64,000 bases of DNA. Origin: Thecamonas trahens ATCC 50062. Its lineage: Eukaryota > Apusozoa > Apusomonadida > Apusomonadidae. Where the stretch lies: NCBI RefSeq assembly GCF_000142905.1, contig NW_013657677.1, positions 186,001 through 250,000 of the forward strand. Direction: 5' to 3'. A program made the position numbers and the translations under genes. Numbering within the stretch: the stretch's first letter is position 1; every line of letters begins with the position of its first letter. Below the pieces are notes generated by a model, which was given only the letters and a program-made list of their open reading frames with translations, had not been told where the DNA came from and made no database searches. Below, piece by piece: positions 23,336-31,728 of the stretch.

Positions 23336-24052
23336 AGCAATATCGATAGTGATCATGACTGCGGTCACACCCCTGCAAGGAGCACAATTGTGAACTGAAC
23401 GCCAACCCCACAACCAGCACTACAACCACGATACCCCGCTTCCCTCCCTCCCTCCCCCGCCCGCCGCCCACAACCGTCGTCAACGTCAGCGTCAGATCAT
23501 GATCACGATCACGATCACGATCACGATGACCCAGCCCACCTCCTACCCCCTGCCAAGCCCATATCTCCTCACACCTCACCCGCGTTCCTGGACTGGCCAT
23601 GCTTCGCTTTACACTGGGCAAGGTACGCATGTGAGTGGCTCTTGTAGACGCTGCAGAGGAGGGGTGGGGAATGAGGGGAGAGGGGGTGGAAGAGGGGGGG
23701 GGTAGGGGGGGGGTGACGGGGGACTGCCGTCATTTTCCCCATGGTTGACGTGACTTGGGGCAGGCAGCAGGGAGGGAGGGAGAGGAGGGGTTGTACGGTG
23801 GTACAGGATGGGGAAAGGTGTATAGTATACACGTTGGGATGGGTGTGGGGAGGGGGAGTTCTGGCCTTGCTGGATGGTAGAGAGCGAGAGGCACCAGGTG
23901 GGTATAGCTGGCTGTCCAAGTGGCTGAGCGCGTCGTGGGCCTGGGGAGGGGGGGGTAGAGGGCTTGGGGTGGGGGACTGTGGCGTGTGACTCATGGCTAC
24001 GGGGGTGAGGCTGAGGTAGACACCTTCTGTACTCGCTACTGCGGTGGCGTCA
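22956..24052. other. Intergenic region, about 1.1 kb, with microsatellites
   Basis: This is the divergent gap between the PLEKHM-like and DBT genes and the longest gap in the window. It holds (GATGAC)n at about 23297-23334, (GATCAC)n at 23497-23530 with a related stretch at 23275-23300, CCCTCCC runs, and G-rich DNA at 23650-23720. Open frames there are repetitive and not convincing as genes. Confidence 0.6.
23297..23334 (+). repeat. GATGAC hexanucleotide microsatellite
   Basis: About six uninterrupted copies of a six-base unit, flanked by related GATCAC copies. Confidence 0.9.
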
Positions 24053-25402
24053 ATGCGCGGGAGCCCTGCTGGGGCGTCGTTCTCTGCAGCGGCGTACCTG
24101 GCTGATGTGTTCAAGCTCAAGCTTGCGGATCTGCACGAAGGTCTCGTGGAGGCTGACATCAAGGAGTGGCTGGTGGCCGAGGGCGACGAGGTGGGTGAGT
24201 TTGAGGACCTGTGCTTTGTCATGACCGACAAGGCGTCGACTGAGATCTCGTCGCCGGTCGACGGCAAGGTGCTGAAGATCTACCACCCGGAGGGCTCGAC
24301 CGCCAAGGTCGGCGAGGTCTTGGTCGACATTGAGACCGACGGGCCTGTGGCCGGTAGTGAGGCGGAGGCAGCTCCGGCCGCCGAGCCGGAGTCTGCGCCA
24401 GAGCCTGCAGCTGCGGCGGCGCCGGCTGGCGGCGCCGGCGGCGAGTACGACGAGCAGATGATCACCAACGCGGCTGGCAAGTCGCGGCGGGTTCCGGCGA
24501 CGCCTGCTGTCCGCGGCCTGGCGCGCAAGCACAAGATCGACCTCAGCCAGGTCGCCGGCAACGGCAAGGACGGCCGGGTGCTCAAGGGCGACATCCTCAA
24601 GTTTATCGAGTCTGGCGGCGCCGAGGGTGGCTTGGCACCTGCGGCGCCGCAGGCGCCTGCGGGCGGCGCGGCGCGGGCGCCGGCTGCCGTGGTTCCGGGC
24701 GAGTCGCGGACCGAAAAGGTGGCTCCGGTCACCAAGGCCATGATCCGGGTCATGGAGGAGGCCAACGCCATCCCGCACTTTGGCTACTCGGACGAGATCA
24801 CGCTTAACTCGCTCATTGAGACCCGACTCCGGCTCAAGCCTGTGGCCGAGGCCCAGGGCATCAAGCTCACCATGATGCCGCTGTTCATCAAGGCCGCGTC
24901 CATGGCCCTCACCGAGTACCCGATCCTCAACTCGTCGCTCTCGGGCGACAAGTCTGAGATCACCTACCACGGCTCGCACAACATCTGCGTCGCCATGGAC
25001 ACGCCCGACGGACTCACTGTTCCGTCGATCAAGTCTGTTGAGCAGCTCTCCATCCTCGACATTGCCGCAGAGCTCAATCGCCTGCAGGAGCTCGGCGCCG
25101 CCGGCCGTCTCTCGCGTGGCGATCTCGAGGGCGGCACCTTCTCGCTCTCCAATGTCGGCAACATCGGCGGCACCTACCTGTCGCCCGTCATTATTCCGGG
25201 CCAGGTCGCCATTGGCGCCATCGGCGCTCTCCGTACCCTGCCGCGCTTTGACGCCGAGGGCAATGTCATCCCGGCCAAGGTTATCAACGTCTCCTGGTCC
25301 GGCGACCACCGCATCATCGACGGCGCCACCATGGCCCGCTTCTCCAACGTGTGGAAGAACTACCTCGAGAACCCGGACACCATGATCCTCAACCTCAAGT
25401 AA
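24053..25402 (+). CDS. DBT: Branched-chain alpha-keto acid dehydrogenase E2 (lipoamide acyltransferase)
   Basis: The protein is 449 residues. It transfers acyl groups from the E1-bound branched-chain intermediate to CoA in the mitochondrial BCKDH complex. A single lipoyl domain comes first (residues ~15-90, FKLKLADLHEGL), with the lipoylated Lys in MTDKAST at about residue 60. An Ala/Pro/Glu linker follows, then the peripheral subunit-binding domain (ATPAVRGLARKHKIDLSQV...GKDGRVLKGDI), a second linker, and the acyltransferase core (NAIPHFGYSDEITL, GGTFSLSNVGNIGGTYLSPV, SWSGDHRIIDGATMARFSN with catalytic His and Asp). IPHFGYSDE and HNICVAMDTPDGL favour the branched-chain over the pyruvate enzyme. 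ATG 24053 gives only ~18 residues before the lipoyl domain; the presequence is short, so an upstream exon is possible. Confidence 0.95.
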   Translation: MRGSPAGASFSAAAYLADVFKLKLADLHEGLVEADIKEWLVAEGDEVGEFEDLCFVMTDKASTEISSPVDGKVLKIYHPEGSTAKVGEVLVDIETDGPVAGSEAEAAPAAEPESAPEPAAAAAPAGGAGGEYDEQMITNAAGKSRRVPATPAVRGLARKHKIDLSQVAGNGKDGRVLKGDILKFIESGGAEGGLAPAAPQAPAGGAARAPAAVVPGESRTEKVAPVTKAMIRVMEEANAIPHFGYSDEITLNSLIETRLRLKPVAEAQGIKLTMMPLFIKAASMALTEYPILNSSLSGDKSEITYHGSHNICVAMDTPDGLTVPSIKSVEQLSILDIAAELNRLQELGAAGRLSRGDLEGGTFSLSNVGNIGGTYLSPVIIPGQVAIGAIGALRTLPRFDAEGNVIPAKVINVSWSGDHRIIDGATMARFSNVWKNYLENPDTMILNLK

Positions 25403-25585
25403 ACACCAATGTGGTTGGCTGCAGCACCTGCACAGGGCAATGAGACCAGTCCATCGTTGTCCCGTAGCGCTGGTTGGCTCTGTCCGCACATGCGAGTGGT
25501 GCCTCAAAACACCGCGCACGACTCGGCACGCAGCGGCGGCCGCCGCGAAACCACTCCACCTGCAGCCAAGAGGCAGGCCAGAGTC

Positions 25586-27721
25586 ATGGACGACTCGGTG
25601 CTCCCAACAGGGTGGAGCAAGCGGACGAATGCCGACGGGAGAGTCTATTACGCCAACGACTTGGAGAAGAAGACTCAATGGGAGCGCCCTGCCGGCCCGG
25701 TTCCGCCCACGACCCTCCTTCCGCCTGGCTGGTCGCAGCGTATCGATGCTGACGGCCGGACCTACTACGCCAACGATGTCATGGGCTCTACCCAGTGGGA
25801 ACGCCCAATCGTCGTGCCGCAGTCTCGCCTTCCGCCGCCGTCTTCGTCATCGTCTGTACAAGGCGGAGCCGTCGACGACGGCTCGGATGCTGCCGCGCTC
25901 TTCGCCTCGGGAAACGTGCTGAGCTTGATGGTTGAGGGCAGAGTGGCGGCTCCGGAGCCGGTCTATGTCCATGTCGTCGAGCATGGCCGTGGCGCTGGCA
26001 ATCTGGTCTTCTTTCGGTGCGACGGCTCCAAGACGCCGATGCGTGCCCAGAACGACGGCTCGTTGGCGTTTACCAGCGGCGGCCGCGACCCGTCGATGCT
26101 GTGGCGGGTGCTGCCGGCCGGCCCGGGCGCTGTTCGCATTCTCTCGGTCAAGCACCAGAACGACTACTCGATCGACGGCTCGGACGGGTGGTACATTGGC
26201 CTGGCGTCGGTCGACGGCCCGCCGCGGGTGGTGGCCAACGCGCCGCGCGAGCGCGGTCGCATCGTCCCGTCGCTCATCCGCCAGATCGGCGGCAGGAGGG
26301 CCGCCGCCACCGCCCAGCGCGCCCGAGGCAAGGCCTCCAGCTCGAGCGGCGGTGGGATCCGCGGCGCTCTGTCGGCCCTCGGCAACGTTGGCCGCTACGC
26401 CGTGGGCCGGGTCCAGGCGCTCATCTCGCCGTCGTCGACGTTGCTGCAGACGGGCTCGATTGTGACACTGACCAACGTGGCAACCGGCGGAAGCCTGCGC
26501 GAGCCGCTATACGCCCACATGATCACCCGCGGCGCGTTTGGTCGTGCCTTTTTTGCGCGGTGCGACGGGTCCAAAGCCACTCTGACTGTCATGCCCTCGG
26601 GGGAGGTCCACTACGACGGCGGCTATGAGACCATGTCGCAGTGGGTAACGGAACAAGTCGGTGGTGAGCCTGCTGAGCGCCGGGCCGACGGCCGTGTTGC
26701 GTCGGGCTCGATCGTCGCGCTCCGCTGCGTCGCCGGCGAGGGTCGTGCCAACCGGGCCGGCGGTCTCGACTGGTACCTCGGCATGGATGCCGACGGAACG
26801 CTTGTTGGCAACGACTCTGTTGACAACACCTCGGCCCACTGGCAGCTCACCATCCTGTGCAACATGGCCCTGCGCGTCGAGAAGCTGCTCAAGGAGGTGC
26901 CGGCCTTTGATGGCACGGTCAGCCTCACCGCCGAGCAAAAGACCCAGTTTTACCTCGACGGCTATCTGCATCTCCCACAGGTGGTCTCACGCGAGCTAGT
27001 CGACGCTGCGCTGCAGGTCATCAATACCGCGCTGGGCGATCCCGGCTCGTGGCATCGCAACCCAGACTTTGGCCACTGGGACCTCAAAGGTGTTGACGGC
27101 ACGCTCGGCTCGCACCCCGCCATTCTCGCACTGCTCTATGCCGCGCCAACCCACGCCTACACCCAAGAGCTGCTCGGCCGTGACAATGTCAACATGCCTC
27201 GCGGCGGGCAGGTGGCAGTCCGGATGCCCAATCCAGATGCCAACCACGACGCACCGCAGCACTGGCACATCGACGGTCTCAACAAGGGCCACCACTCGTC
27301 GTTCTCGCTTCTTGTTGGCGTCACGCTCTCGGATCAGCTCGGCCCAGACTGGGGCAACCTCGTGGTCTTTCCCGGCCAGCACCACGTCATGGGCGCCAAG
27401 CTCCTCGCTGCGGTCATGGAGGCGCGCGCCGAAGCCGCTGCGCGCGGGCCAGGTGTCGATGACGCTGTCTCGGACGACCTCAACTCGTTCATCAGGCAGC
27501 CACTCTCCGGCGGCATCGCCCTCCAGCCGCACGCCGGCGACGTCATCCTTGTCCACCACAAGGTCCCGCACCGGGTCCATCACAACCACTCGCCACACAT
27601 CCGCTACCAGATCTACTTTCGCGTCTCATCCAAGACCGGCGCGCCCTACGACACCGTCACACTCGAGAACATCTTCTTTGGCTTTGAGGGCATGGATGAC
27701 GTCGTCGCCCAGCTCCAGTAG
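25586..27721 (+). CDS. Tandem WW-domain protein with PhyH-type Fe(II)/2-oxoglutarate dioxygenase domain
   Basis: The product is 711 residues. Two WW domains open it (LPTGWSKRTNADGRVYYAN...TQWERP and LPPGWSQRIDADGRTYYAN...TQWERP), so it should bind proline-rich ligands. Residues ~110-430 hold two related modules, each with an FFRCDGSK/FFARCDGSK core and a DGWYIGL/DWYLGM strand; they look like a duplicated beta-rich (possibly beta-trefoil) unit. The C-terminal ~270 residues resemble phytanoyl-CoA dioxygenases: QHWHIDG (His and Asp iron ligands, near residue 560) and VHHKVPHRVHHNHSPHIRYQIYFR (distal His and 2-oxoglutarate Arg, near 657-675). Substrate is unknown. I prefer the ATG at 25586, just before the first WW; an ATG at 25409 is in frame but only 7 bases after the DBT stop. 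Confidence 0.8.
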   Translation: MDDSVLPTGWSKRTNADGRVYYANDLEKKTQWERPAGPVPPTTLLPPGWSQRIDADGRTYYANDVMGSTQWERPIVVPQSRLPPPSSSSSVQGGAVDDGSDAAALFASGNVLSLMVEGRVAAPEPVYVHVVEHGRGAGNLVFFRCDGSKTPMRAQNDGSLAFTSGGRDPSMLWRVLPAGPGAVRILSVKHQNDYSIDGSDGWYIGLASVDGPPRVVANAPRERGRIVPSLIRQIGGRRAAATAQRARGKASSSSGGGIRGALSALGNVGRYAVGRVQALISPSSTLLQTGSIVTLTNVATGGSLREPLYAHMITRGAFGRAFFARCDGSKATLTVMPSGEVHYDGGYETMSQWVTEQVGGEPAERRADGRVASGSIVALRCVAGEGRANRAGGLDWYLGMDADGTLVGNDSVDNTSAHWQLTILCNMALRVEKLLKEVPAFDGTVSLTAEQKTQFYLDGYLHLPQVVSRELVDAALQVINTALGDPGSWHRNPDFGHWDLKGVDGTLGSHPAILALLYAAPTHAYTQELLGRDNVNMPRGGQVAVRMPNPDANHDAPQHWHIDGLNKGHHSSFSLLVGVTLSDQLGPDWGNLVVFPGQHHVMGAKLLAAVMEARAEAAARGPGVDDAVSDDLNSFIRQPLSGGIALQPHAGDVILVHHKVPHRVHHNHSPHIRYQIYFRVSSKTGAPYDTVTLENIFFGFEGMDDVVAQLQ

Positions 27722-27797
27722 CAAACAACTGCCGTTTTTAACGCCATACTATCTCGCCAAGCCACACAAGCACGATTGTCGATCTAGCCAAGCTGCA

Positions 27798-28153
27798 CTA
27801 CGCTTGGCTGCTGCCTGTCGGCGCCTGCCCTGCGTGCATCGCCTGCCACTTGCGGACCTCCTCCAGCGATCCCGTCGGCGGCCGAGGGCCCTCCTGCTCG
27901 TTCTTCATCGACGTAAAGCCCTTGAGAGTGTCGGTCATAGCTGTTTCTCTCTCCCGAGTGAGTGCGATGTGCTTCCCCGTCCACCTCGGCTCCATCGCTC
28001 GACTCACTTCAACCCAGCGCCACTCCAGCGCGTCATGTCATGGACCACACCGCGAAGGGACGTACCCGGATGAGTGATGACATAGCCCACACCAATGGGC
28101 ACAGTCAGGTAGATGGCAAACTTGAAAGCCTCCAGAGGCATTCGCGACGTCAT
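27798..28153 (-). CDS. Small single-pass membrane protein, possibly PET100-like
   Basis: Exons 28153-28066 and 27940-27798 join in phase 1 to give 76 residues. The N-terminus MPLEAFKFAIYLTVPIGVGY is a short basic/aromatic lead into one membrane helix, followed by a charged tail (SLEEVRKWQAMH). That layout, with LEAFKFAIYLTVP, recalls PET100, the small inner-membrane chaperone for cytochrome c oxidase assembly, but the tail is not diagnostic and the match is weak. Two in-frame ATGs exist (28153 and 28141). The gene is convergent with the WW-PhyH gene, 76 bases stop to stop. It is easy to miss because neither exon alone is long. Confidence 0.5.
27941..28065 (-). other. Spliceosomal intron, 125 nt
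   Basis: Minus-strand donor GTACGT and acceptor GAAACAG. Splicing joins the membrane-helix exon to the charged-tail exon in phase 1. Confidence 0.7.
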
Positions 28154-28704
28154 GCTCTCGCTCTATCTCTACCTCAAGTCGTGTGTCCCAACCGCGGTGG
28201 TTGCCTGTCCCGAACCGAGTGACGCTGTCGCCGTCAAAGCCGACTTGCCTCCACTCGCCTGCTGCTGCCTCACCGCGCTGCACTCCATCACGATGATGAA
28301 GACATAATCAGACATGTCATAATGGTGTGCAAGACTATGATCTTGCTTCCTACACTGTTTGGTTGCTATCAGGGCGCGTCTTTCCCCATACCTCGGGAGG
28401 CGACGATGCCCACGGCACTCGTACGCTGCTCCCCCAACACCCGCGAGCCGATCCCTCTATCGACGCACATGAGACACGATCCACCACTCAGTATCATTAG
28501 CCACTGTATGTGTCTTCCACTTTCATCTGCTTCTGCTGACTTTGGGCGTGTGTAGCAGCCTCCCGGCCGCCCTGCCTGCGCCTTGCACCGGGTACCAGTC
28601 CCAGACAGACCCAGTTGCCAGAGCGGCCGCTCGGCCAGGTACCTGAGGCAAGCACAGGCACCAGTACTGCCCCGAGACCCACACCCCTCTCTCACGCTTG
28701 TACC
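28154..28704. promoter_or_regulatory. Divergent intergenic region, 551 bases
   Basis: It separates the small PET100-like gene and the ribokinase gene. I see no coding sequence of normal composition, no repeats and no clear element. Confidence 0.4.
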
Positions 28705-29961
28705 ATGTGGCCTGCAGCTCCGCGCCACTATCCACATGCCCACCTGCCGTATGTGGCTCACTACCCGCCAGCGCGTCCCAGTCACCCCCTGTCGGCGGCG
28801 ACGACGTCGTCAGCCTGGGCTCACCCTCGCCATCGCAGTGCTGCGCTCAGCCAGGGCGTTTGGACTCCTGGATGGACTGCCAGCCCATACGGACATGCGC
28901 GCATGATGGGGGTGCATGGAGGTGGTCGTTCGGGTGGTGCAGCGGCCGCAGCAGCGTCGTCATCGGCGGTGTCGGCCAAGTCAGACGCCGCAGACCTGAG
29001 CTACGGGCCCAAGGTGGTGGTCGTCGGCTCGTGCATGATCGATCTGGTCTTCTACGTCGATCGCATGCCTCAGCTTGGCGAGACCATGCACTGCACCTCG
29101 TTCAAGCAAGGCTTTGGCGGCAAGGGTGCGAACCAGGCGTACCAGGCCGCACTGCTGTTTGACTCGCACGGCGATGTGGCCATGGTGGGGGCGGTCGGCG
29201 ATGATGCCTTTGGCGAGGCCACCCGTGACAACATGGAGGACGTCGGCATCAATGTCTCTTGCCTTGCGCTCACGCCAAACCATGCGACGGGTATGGCCGA
29301 GATCAACGTCGATGCCAACGGCAACAACGCCATTGTCATTGCCGCCAACGCCAACACCACCATCACGCCCGACGCCGTAGCCGCAGCTGCCCACTCGCTC
29401 TTTGCCTCGGCCCGGGTTGTGGTGACCCAGCTGGAGATTCCGCTGGCCGCCACGCTGGAGGCCATGCGCCACGGCAGGGACGCAGGGGCGCTGGTGGTCT
29501 TCAACCCGGCTCCGGCCATTGCCGACCTGCCCGACGAGATCTTTGAGCTTGCCGACTTTGTCACGCCCAACGAGTCGGAGACATCGCTGATGACCGGCGG
29601 TATGCCGGTGGAGACGCTTGATGAGGCCGAGGCAGCCGGCCGAGTCCTCCTTGACCGCGGCGCATCTAACGTCATCCTCACTCTCGGCGCCCGCGGCGCG
29701 ATGTGGCTGTCGGCCGGGACTGGCGACGCCGTCGTCATCCCCATTCCTGACCCGGTGCCTGCCTCTGCTGTCGTCGACACCACCGGTGCCGGCGACTCGT
29801 TTGTCGGCGCCTTTGCTTACTACATGGCCCAGACCGACTGCCCGGGCATTGAGCACGCCATCCGCTCGGCGCACCGGCTCTCCGCCGCTTCTGTCCAAGC
29901 GGCAGGCACCCAGACGTCGTACGTCTCGGCCGTTGCCGTTGATCCTGACCATTTCCACTGA
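28705..29961 (+). CDS. RBKS: Ribokinase (PfkB family)
   Basis: It phosphorylates D-ribose to ribose 5-phosphate with ATP. Both PfkB signatures are present: GFGGKGANQAYQAA near residue 138 and DTTGAGDSFVGAFAYYMA near residue 360, the latter with the catalytic Asp and anion hole. VVVGSCMIDLVFYVDRMPQLGE is the usual ribokinase N-terminal substrate region. The core alone is about 320 residues, the normal family size. From ATG 28705 there is an extra ~95-residue Pro/Ala/His-rich leader. The ATG at 28903 (MMGVHGGGRSG) would give a more typical length, so the true start is uncertain. Confidence 0.92.
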   Translation: MWPAAPRHYPHAHLPYVAHYPPARPSHPLSAATTSSAWAHPRHRSAALSQGVWTPGWTASPYGHARMMGVHGGGRSGGAAAAAASSSAVSAKSDAADLSYGPKVVVVGSCMIDLVFYVDRMPQLGETMHCTSFKQGFGGKGANQAYQAALLFDSHGDVAMVGAVGDDAFGEATRDNMEDVGINVSCLALTPNHATGMAEINVDANGNNAIVIAANANTTITPDAVAAAAHSLFASARVVVTQLEIPLAATLEAMRHGRDAGALVVFNPAPAIADLPDEIFELADFVTPNESETSLMTGGMPVETLDEAEAAGRVLLDRGASNVILTLGARGAMWLSAGTGDAVVIPIPDPVPASAVVDTTGAGDSFVGAFAYYMAQTDCPGIEHAIRSAHRLSAASVQAAGTQTSYVSAVAVDPDHFH

Positions 29962-30112
29962 TGGCCACGTAAAGTCTGTCCCCACCCACTTTGCTGCGTT
30001 TCGGCGAACTCGGAACCCGACGCGACGCAACCGCCGCTCTCCGCTCTACACCACCGGCTGGCCACCTATTGTCGCCACATCCAGCACCGTACCTTGCCTA
30101 CACACCAAGCAC

Positions 30113-31237
30113 ATGCCGCGGGACGCGTTCATGGCGGCCATTGCTCCGCGGCGGCGAGCCAAGAAGCCAACCATGCCGACGGCGACTCAGCGGGCGGCTG
30201 CTCATCGACGACAACTCATTGCCGAGGACCCGATCTCTGCGGGAGCGAGTCTACCCGACTCGCTAGATCCCGAGCTGTATACAAGGCTGCTAGCGCGACC
30301 AATGAGAGCATCTCCTCGTGCGCAGCGGTATACGCCGCCGCGACTCGCCTCGCACATCCTTGCTGCCTCCCGATCTGGCGTTCTGCCGCCGCTGAAGGCG
30401 CTGGCGCTGGTGGTGGTGGCCAAGAACCGGCTGCACCCAGCCATCTGCAACAACTTGGGTGTCCTGCCTGCAGAGCTAGCCCACGACGTTCTTGCGCACT
30501 GTACCGCAGACGAGCTGGCTCAGATTGAGGACGCGAACCTGGCCTCGGTGCTGCCCACCAATGATCTCTGGCTCACCCACTTTGCTGCCAACTACGGCCA
30601 TGTCATGCTCGATCGCTTTCCGGAGCTTTGCAAGGATGGTGGCTGGCGGGCTCGCTATCAGACGTGCACCCGGTTGCGGCTGGAGTCGGCACGGGCCCGC
30701 CTGCGGCAGACAACCGCGGTCGTTGCTGACAAGCCCGAGACTGTTGCCCTTGATCTCTCCGAGCTGCCGCCACAGCGCCGGCGCCGTCGGCTTCAGCAGA
30801 CGGGCAATGCGTCATCAGGCTCGGCATCAAGGCCGGCGCCGAGATCAAGTCGGAGTAATGCGCGCGCTGCCCTCTCTCGCCTGCTGCCCAAGGGTCTTCT
30901 GCGGCGGCTCAACAGCAGCGGCGGAGTGAGGAAGCGTAAGGCCCAAGTCTCGATTCCGTCGTCACAGCTTGCGAAGAAGCAGAAGATGCTTGGGGAAGCC
31001 TCCAAGCGCCCTGTCAAGCGGCCGACCTCGTCCGCCGCCCATCAGCGCAGCCAAGCGCCACCGTCATCGTCGACCTTGCGTCAAGCACCAAGCCGCCGTG
31101 GTCTCACTATTGCAGCTGGACGTGACAAAGCGGGAGGCAAGCATGTCGGCAAGCGTACAGGCACGGCCAAGTCGACCCGACCCGTCTCAACGAGCCCACG
31201 CAAGCGAGCGATGACCCTCCCGATGCCGTTTCCATAA
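30113..31237 (+). CDS. ELOA: Elongin A-like protein
   Basis: The protein is 374 residues. Residues ~90-205 match the conserved Elongin A region: LKALALVVVAKN, LGVLPAELAHDVLAHCTADELAQIED (the Elongin C-binding BC-box/F-box-like segment), NDLWLTHFAANYG and WRARYQTCTRLRLE. Elongin A forms the SIII complex with Elongins B and C to aid RNA polymerase II elongation and to ubiquitinate stalled polymerase. It lacks the TFIIS N-terminal domain of animal Elongin A. The C-terminal ~170 residues are basic Ser/Lys/Arg-rich low complexity, probably nuclear localisation. The start ATG 30113 (MPRDAFMAAIAPRRRAKK) lies 151 bases after the ribokinase stop. Confidence 0.88.
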   Translation: MPRDAFMAAIAPRRRAKKPTMPTATQRAAAHRRQLIAEDPISAGASLPDSLDPELYTRLLARPMRASPRAQRYTPPRLASHILAASRSGVLPPLKALALVVVAKNRLHPAICNNLGVLPAELAHDVLAHCTADELAQIEDANLASVLPTNDLWLTHFAANYGHVMLDRFPELCKDGGWRARYQTCTRLRLESARARLRQTTAVVADKPETVALDLSELPPQRRRRRLQQTGNASSGSASRPAPRSSRSNARAALSRLLPKGLLRRLNSSGGVRKRKAQVSIPSSQLAKKQKMLGEASKRPVKRPTSSAAHQRSQAPPSSSTLRQAPSRRGLTIAAGRDKAGGKHVGKRTGTAKSTRPVSTSPRKRAMTLPMPFP

Positions 31238-31728
31238 CCTGAGCACCCGATGATGCCGTTTCCATGACCTGAACACGACACGACGCTGCTTGCACAACTC
31301 ATCGAGATCGAGATCGAGATCGAGATCGTGATCAACCAGATCGAGTACTTGTTCCGCAGCAGCAGCAGTACGCACACCTCCCCTCTCCTTAATACAGGCA
31401 AGCAATGGTCTCTCCTGGCGCACTCTGGATTGCAAGAAACAACCCCGTCTCAGGTAATGGAGGCAAGGGAGGCCAGGGAGGGTAGTTGATAGACGAGCTT
31501 GTGGGCTAGCTGCAGAGCAATCAAACTGTTGCAAGGTGACCAGACCGCCATCACATCGCCTGCCTACTTTGCCGGCGATCTTGGTGGGACCGCCTCGATG
31601 CGACTCGTCAGGTGGCGTCGAGGCAGCGGCGTTGAGGCGGCGTTGAAACCATCTCCGAACATCCAGCAAGATCGTGTTTGGCAAGGCCGGGCACCCGACT
31701 TGTGTCCGGCCGGGGGCGGGGTTAGGGG
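31238..31728. other. Intergenic region, 491 bases, with short repeats
   Basis: A 30-base segment at the end of the Elongin A gene (GATGCCGTTTCCAT...CCTGA) is repeated just downstream (about 31219-31242 and 31250-31273). A GAGATC microsatellite lies at about 31304-31328. The rest should hold the site-1 protease promoter. I see no gene. Confidence 0.55.

Noticed and set aside
22958-23398. Coding gene in the PLEKHM-DBT gap with a poly-Asp/His end
   Set aside because: The frame only translates CT-rich DNA and the GATGAC microsatellite; no conserved segment or start context.
23275-23530. CRISPR-like or satellite array
   Set aside because: Units are six-base microsatellite copies without spacers; the genome is eukaryotic.
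24050-25678. 542-codon open frame on the minus strand
   Set aside because: Antisense to DBT; no domain and Arg/Leu/His-rich shadow composition.
28369-28785. Cys/Gly-rich 138-codon frame on the minus strand before ribokinase
   Set aside because: No domain, overlaps the ribokinase leader, and composition is unlike genes here.
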